A DNA stretch of 8,947 nucleotides from Planctomicrobium sp. (GTDB taxonomy: Bacteria > Planctomycetota > Planctomycetia > Planctomycetales > Planctomycetaceae), in assembly GCA_029259835.1 (NCBI GenBank), contig JAJDEL010000344.1, positions 1 through 8,947 of the forward strand, written 5' to 3'. Under the pieces are notes generated by a model, which saw nothing but the letters and a program-made list of their open reading frames with translations, was not told the origin of the DNA and searched no databases. Position 1 is the stretch's first letter. Each line of letters starts with the position of its first letter. A program made the translations under genes and the position numbers. Shown piece after piece: positions 8,252 through 8,947 of the stretch.

Positions 8252-8276
8252 GTAGGGTCGGTGGAACCGGTCCTAC
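8252..8276. repeat. Imperfect 25-base palindrome between the DUF1553 and DUF1501 genes
   Basis: GTAGG at 8252-8256 pairs with CCTAC at 8272-8276, and CGGT at 8259-8262 pairs with ACCG at 8266-8269, around a three-base loop (8263-8265). The two middle positions (8257/8271 and 8258/8270) are G-T wobbles if the + strand is transcribed and A-C mismatches in the minus-strand RNA. It ends about 12 bases before the AGGA of the downstream gene and has no T-run. Candidates are a dispersed intergenic repeat, a protein-binding palindrome or an mRNA hairpin. Confidence 0.55.
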
Positions 8277-8295
8277 TCTCGACTTTAGCAGTAAG

Positions 8296-8947
8296 TTATT
8301 TGTTGAGTGTTTCGTCCAGGTTCATGATCTGGTTGCAGACCAAAGTCCAGGCCGCCAGTAGAGCGGCGTCGACTTTTTCGTCGGGCTTTGTTTCTCCAAG
8401 AGAAATCAGCGATTTTGCATCTTCTGCGTTGGCTTGATAGTACGTGTGGAATTCCGCTTTGTTCGCGAGAAGAACACCCTGCTCTGTTTTGTTTAGTGGT
8501 CGACTGAGAACACGTTGGGCAATGTGACTAATCGATTTTACGTCGTCATTTTTACTTTGTTGTAATGCCTGTTGGGCCAGATGACGGGCTGCCTCGATAT
8601 ATTGCGTGTCGTTAAGAGTGACCAATGCCTGCAGCGGCGTGTTCGTCCGTTCGCGTCGAACAGTACAGAATTCACGGCTTGGTGCGTTGAAAGCGTCGAG
8701 GTTAGGCGGCGGAGCCATCCGTTTCCAGAATGAGTAAACCGTTCGGCGATACAGGTTCTCGCCGGTGTCCTGAACATAGTTCCGTGTGTCGCTGGTTGGG
8801 AGACCGACGACGTCCCAGATCGCTTCCGGTTGGTATGGCTTAACCCCGGGACCATACATCTTTTCGGAAAGTAGCCCGCTGACAGCAAGGGCGTTGTCGC
8901 GTACCATTTCGGCATCCATGCGATAGCGCGGCCCGCGCGAAAGCAGT
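8296..8947 (-). CDS. DUF1553 (probable PSCyt1/DUF1549/DUF1553) protein, C-terminal part, cut by window edge
   Basis: About 216 codons of the C-terminal DUF1553 domain are present. The frame stays open to the window edge: upstream of the internal ATG at 8919 it reads LLSRGPRYR before MDAEMVRD, matching the conserved SRGPR(F/Y)R.DAE.(I/V)RD motif, so the gene starts outside. Other hallmarks are VKPYQPEAIW, NLYRRTVYSFWKRMAPPPNLDAFNAPSREFCTVRRERTNTPLQALVTLND, QYIEAARHLAQ and the closing NLDE before the TAA. This is the canonical form of the domain. Complete members usually carry an N-terminal signal peptide, a PSCyt1 haem domain and DUF1549; those would lie to the right and are inferred. The gene is transcribed ahead of the DUF1501 gene at 6779-8227, the arrangement usual for this pair. 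Its partial state is due to the window, not to mutation. Confidence 0.92.
   Translation of the reverse strand, partial: LLSRGPRYRMDAEMVRDNALAVSGLLSEKMYGPGVKPYQPEAIWDVVGLPTSDTRNYVQDTGENLYRRTVYSFWKRMAPPPNLDAFNAPSREFCTVRRERTNTPLQALVTLNDTQYIEAARHLAQQALQQSKNDDVKSISHIAQRVLSRPLNKTEQGVLLANKAEFHTYYQANAEDAKSLISLGETKPDEKVDAALLAAWTLVCNQIMNLDETLNK

Noticed and set aside
8296..8919. Reading the 207-codon frame as a complete gene starting at the ATG at 8919
   Set aside because: The frame continues to the window edge and encodes the conserved SRGPRYR part of DUF1553, so the ATG is internal.

Overview
The window looks like chromosomal DNA from a planctomycete (Planctomycetia, order Planctomycetales or a close relative). 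The inference rests on gene content: two DUF1501 proteins, two proteins with DUF1549/DUF1553 domains (one with an intact planctomycete-type cytochrome c head), a DUF1559-type protein and a small secreted Ig-like protein. These families are strongly expanded in that phylum. Base composition is moderate and looks even throughout. I see no RNA gene, transposase, CRISPR array or phage gene.

Layout. Bases 1-276 are upstream sequence with no supported gene. A secreted DUF1559-like protein is encoded on + at 277-1062. About 500 bases without a convincing gene follow (1063-1561). A small secreted Big_5/SbsA-like Ig-domain protein is encoded on + at 1562-1975. It converges, with a gap of only 15 bases, on a minus-strand block that fills the rest of the window. 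In transcription order (right to left) that block holds: the C-terminal end of a canonical DUF1553 protein (8947-8296, running off the window), a Tat-exported DUF1501 protein (8227-6779), a 1069-residue secreted PSCyt1/DUF1549/DUF1553 cytochrome-type protein (6720-3511), and a second Tat-exported DUF1501 protein (3421-1991). Spacers are 68, 58 and 89 bases, so one operon is likely. It reads as two successive cytochrome-type/DUF1501 pairs.

How the genes may work together. Planctomycete genomes commonly pair a DUF1549/DUF1553 cytochrome-type protein with a DUF1501 protein, and all are predicted to be exported. DUF1501 proteins have an alkaline-phosphatase/sulfatase-like motif pattern. The cytochrome-type partner carries one or two CxxCH haem-type motifs. 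A joint envelope function, possibly in breakdown of complex polymers, is a reasonable inference but is not shown by this sequence. The most distinctive points are a beta-sandwich-like insertion flanked by two coiled-coil stretches in the 1069-residue protein, the clear difference between the two DUF1553 domains, and two intercistronic inverted repeats. I found no clear evidence of a wholly new system.
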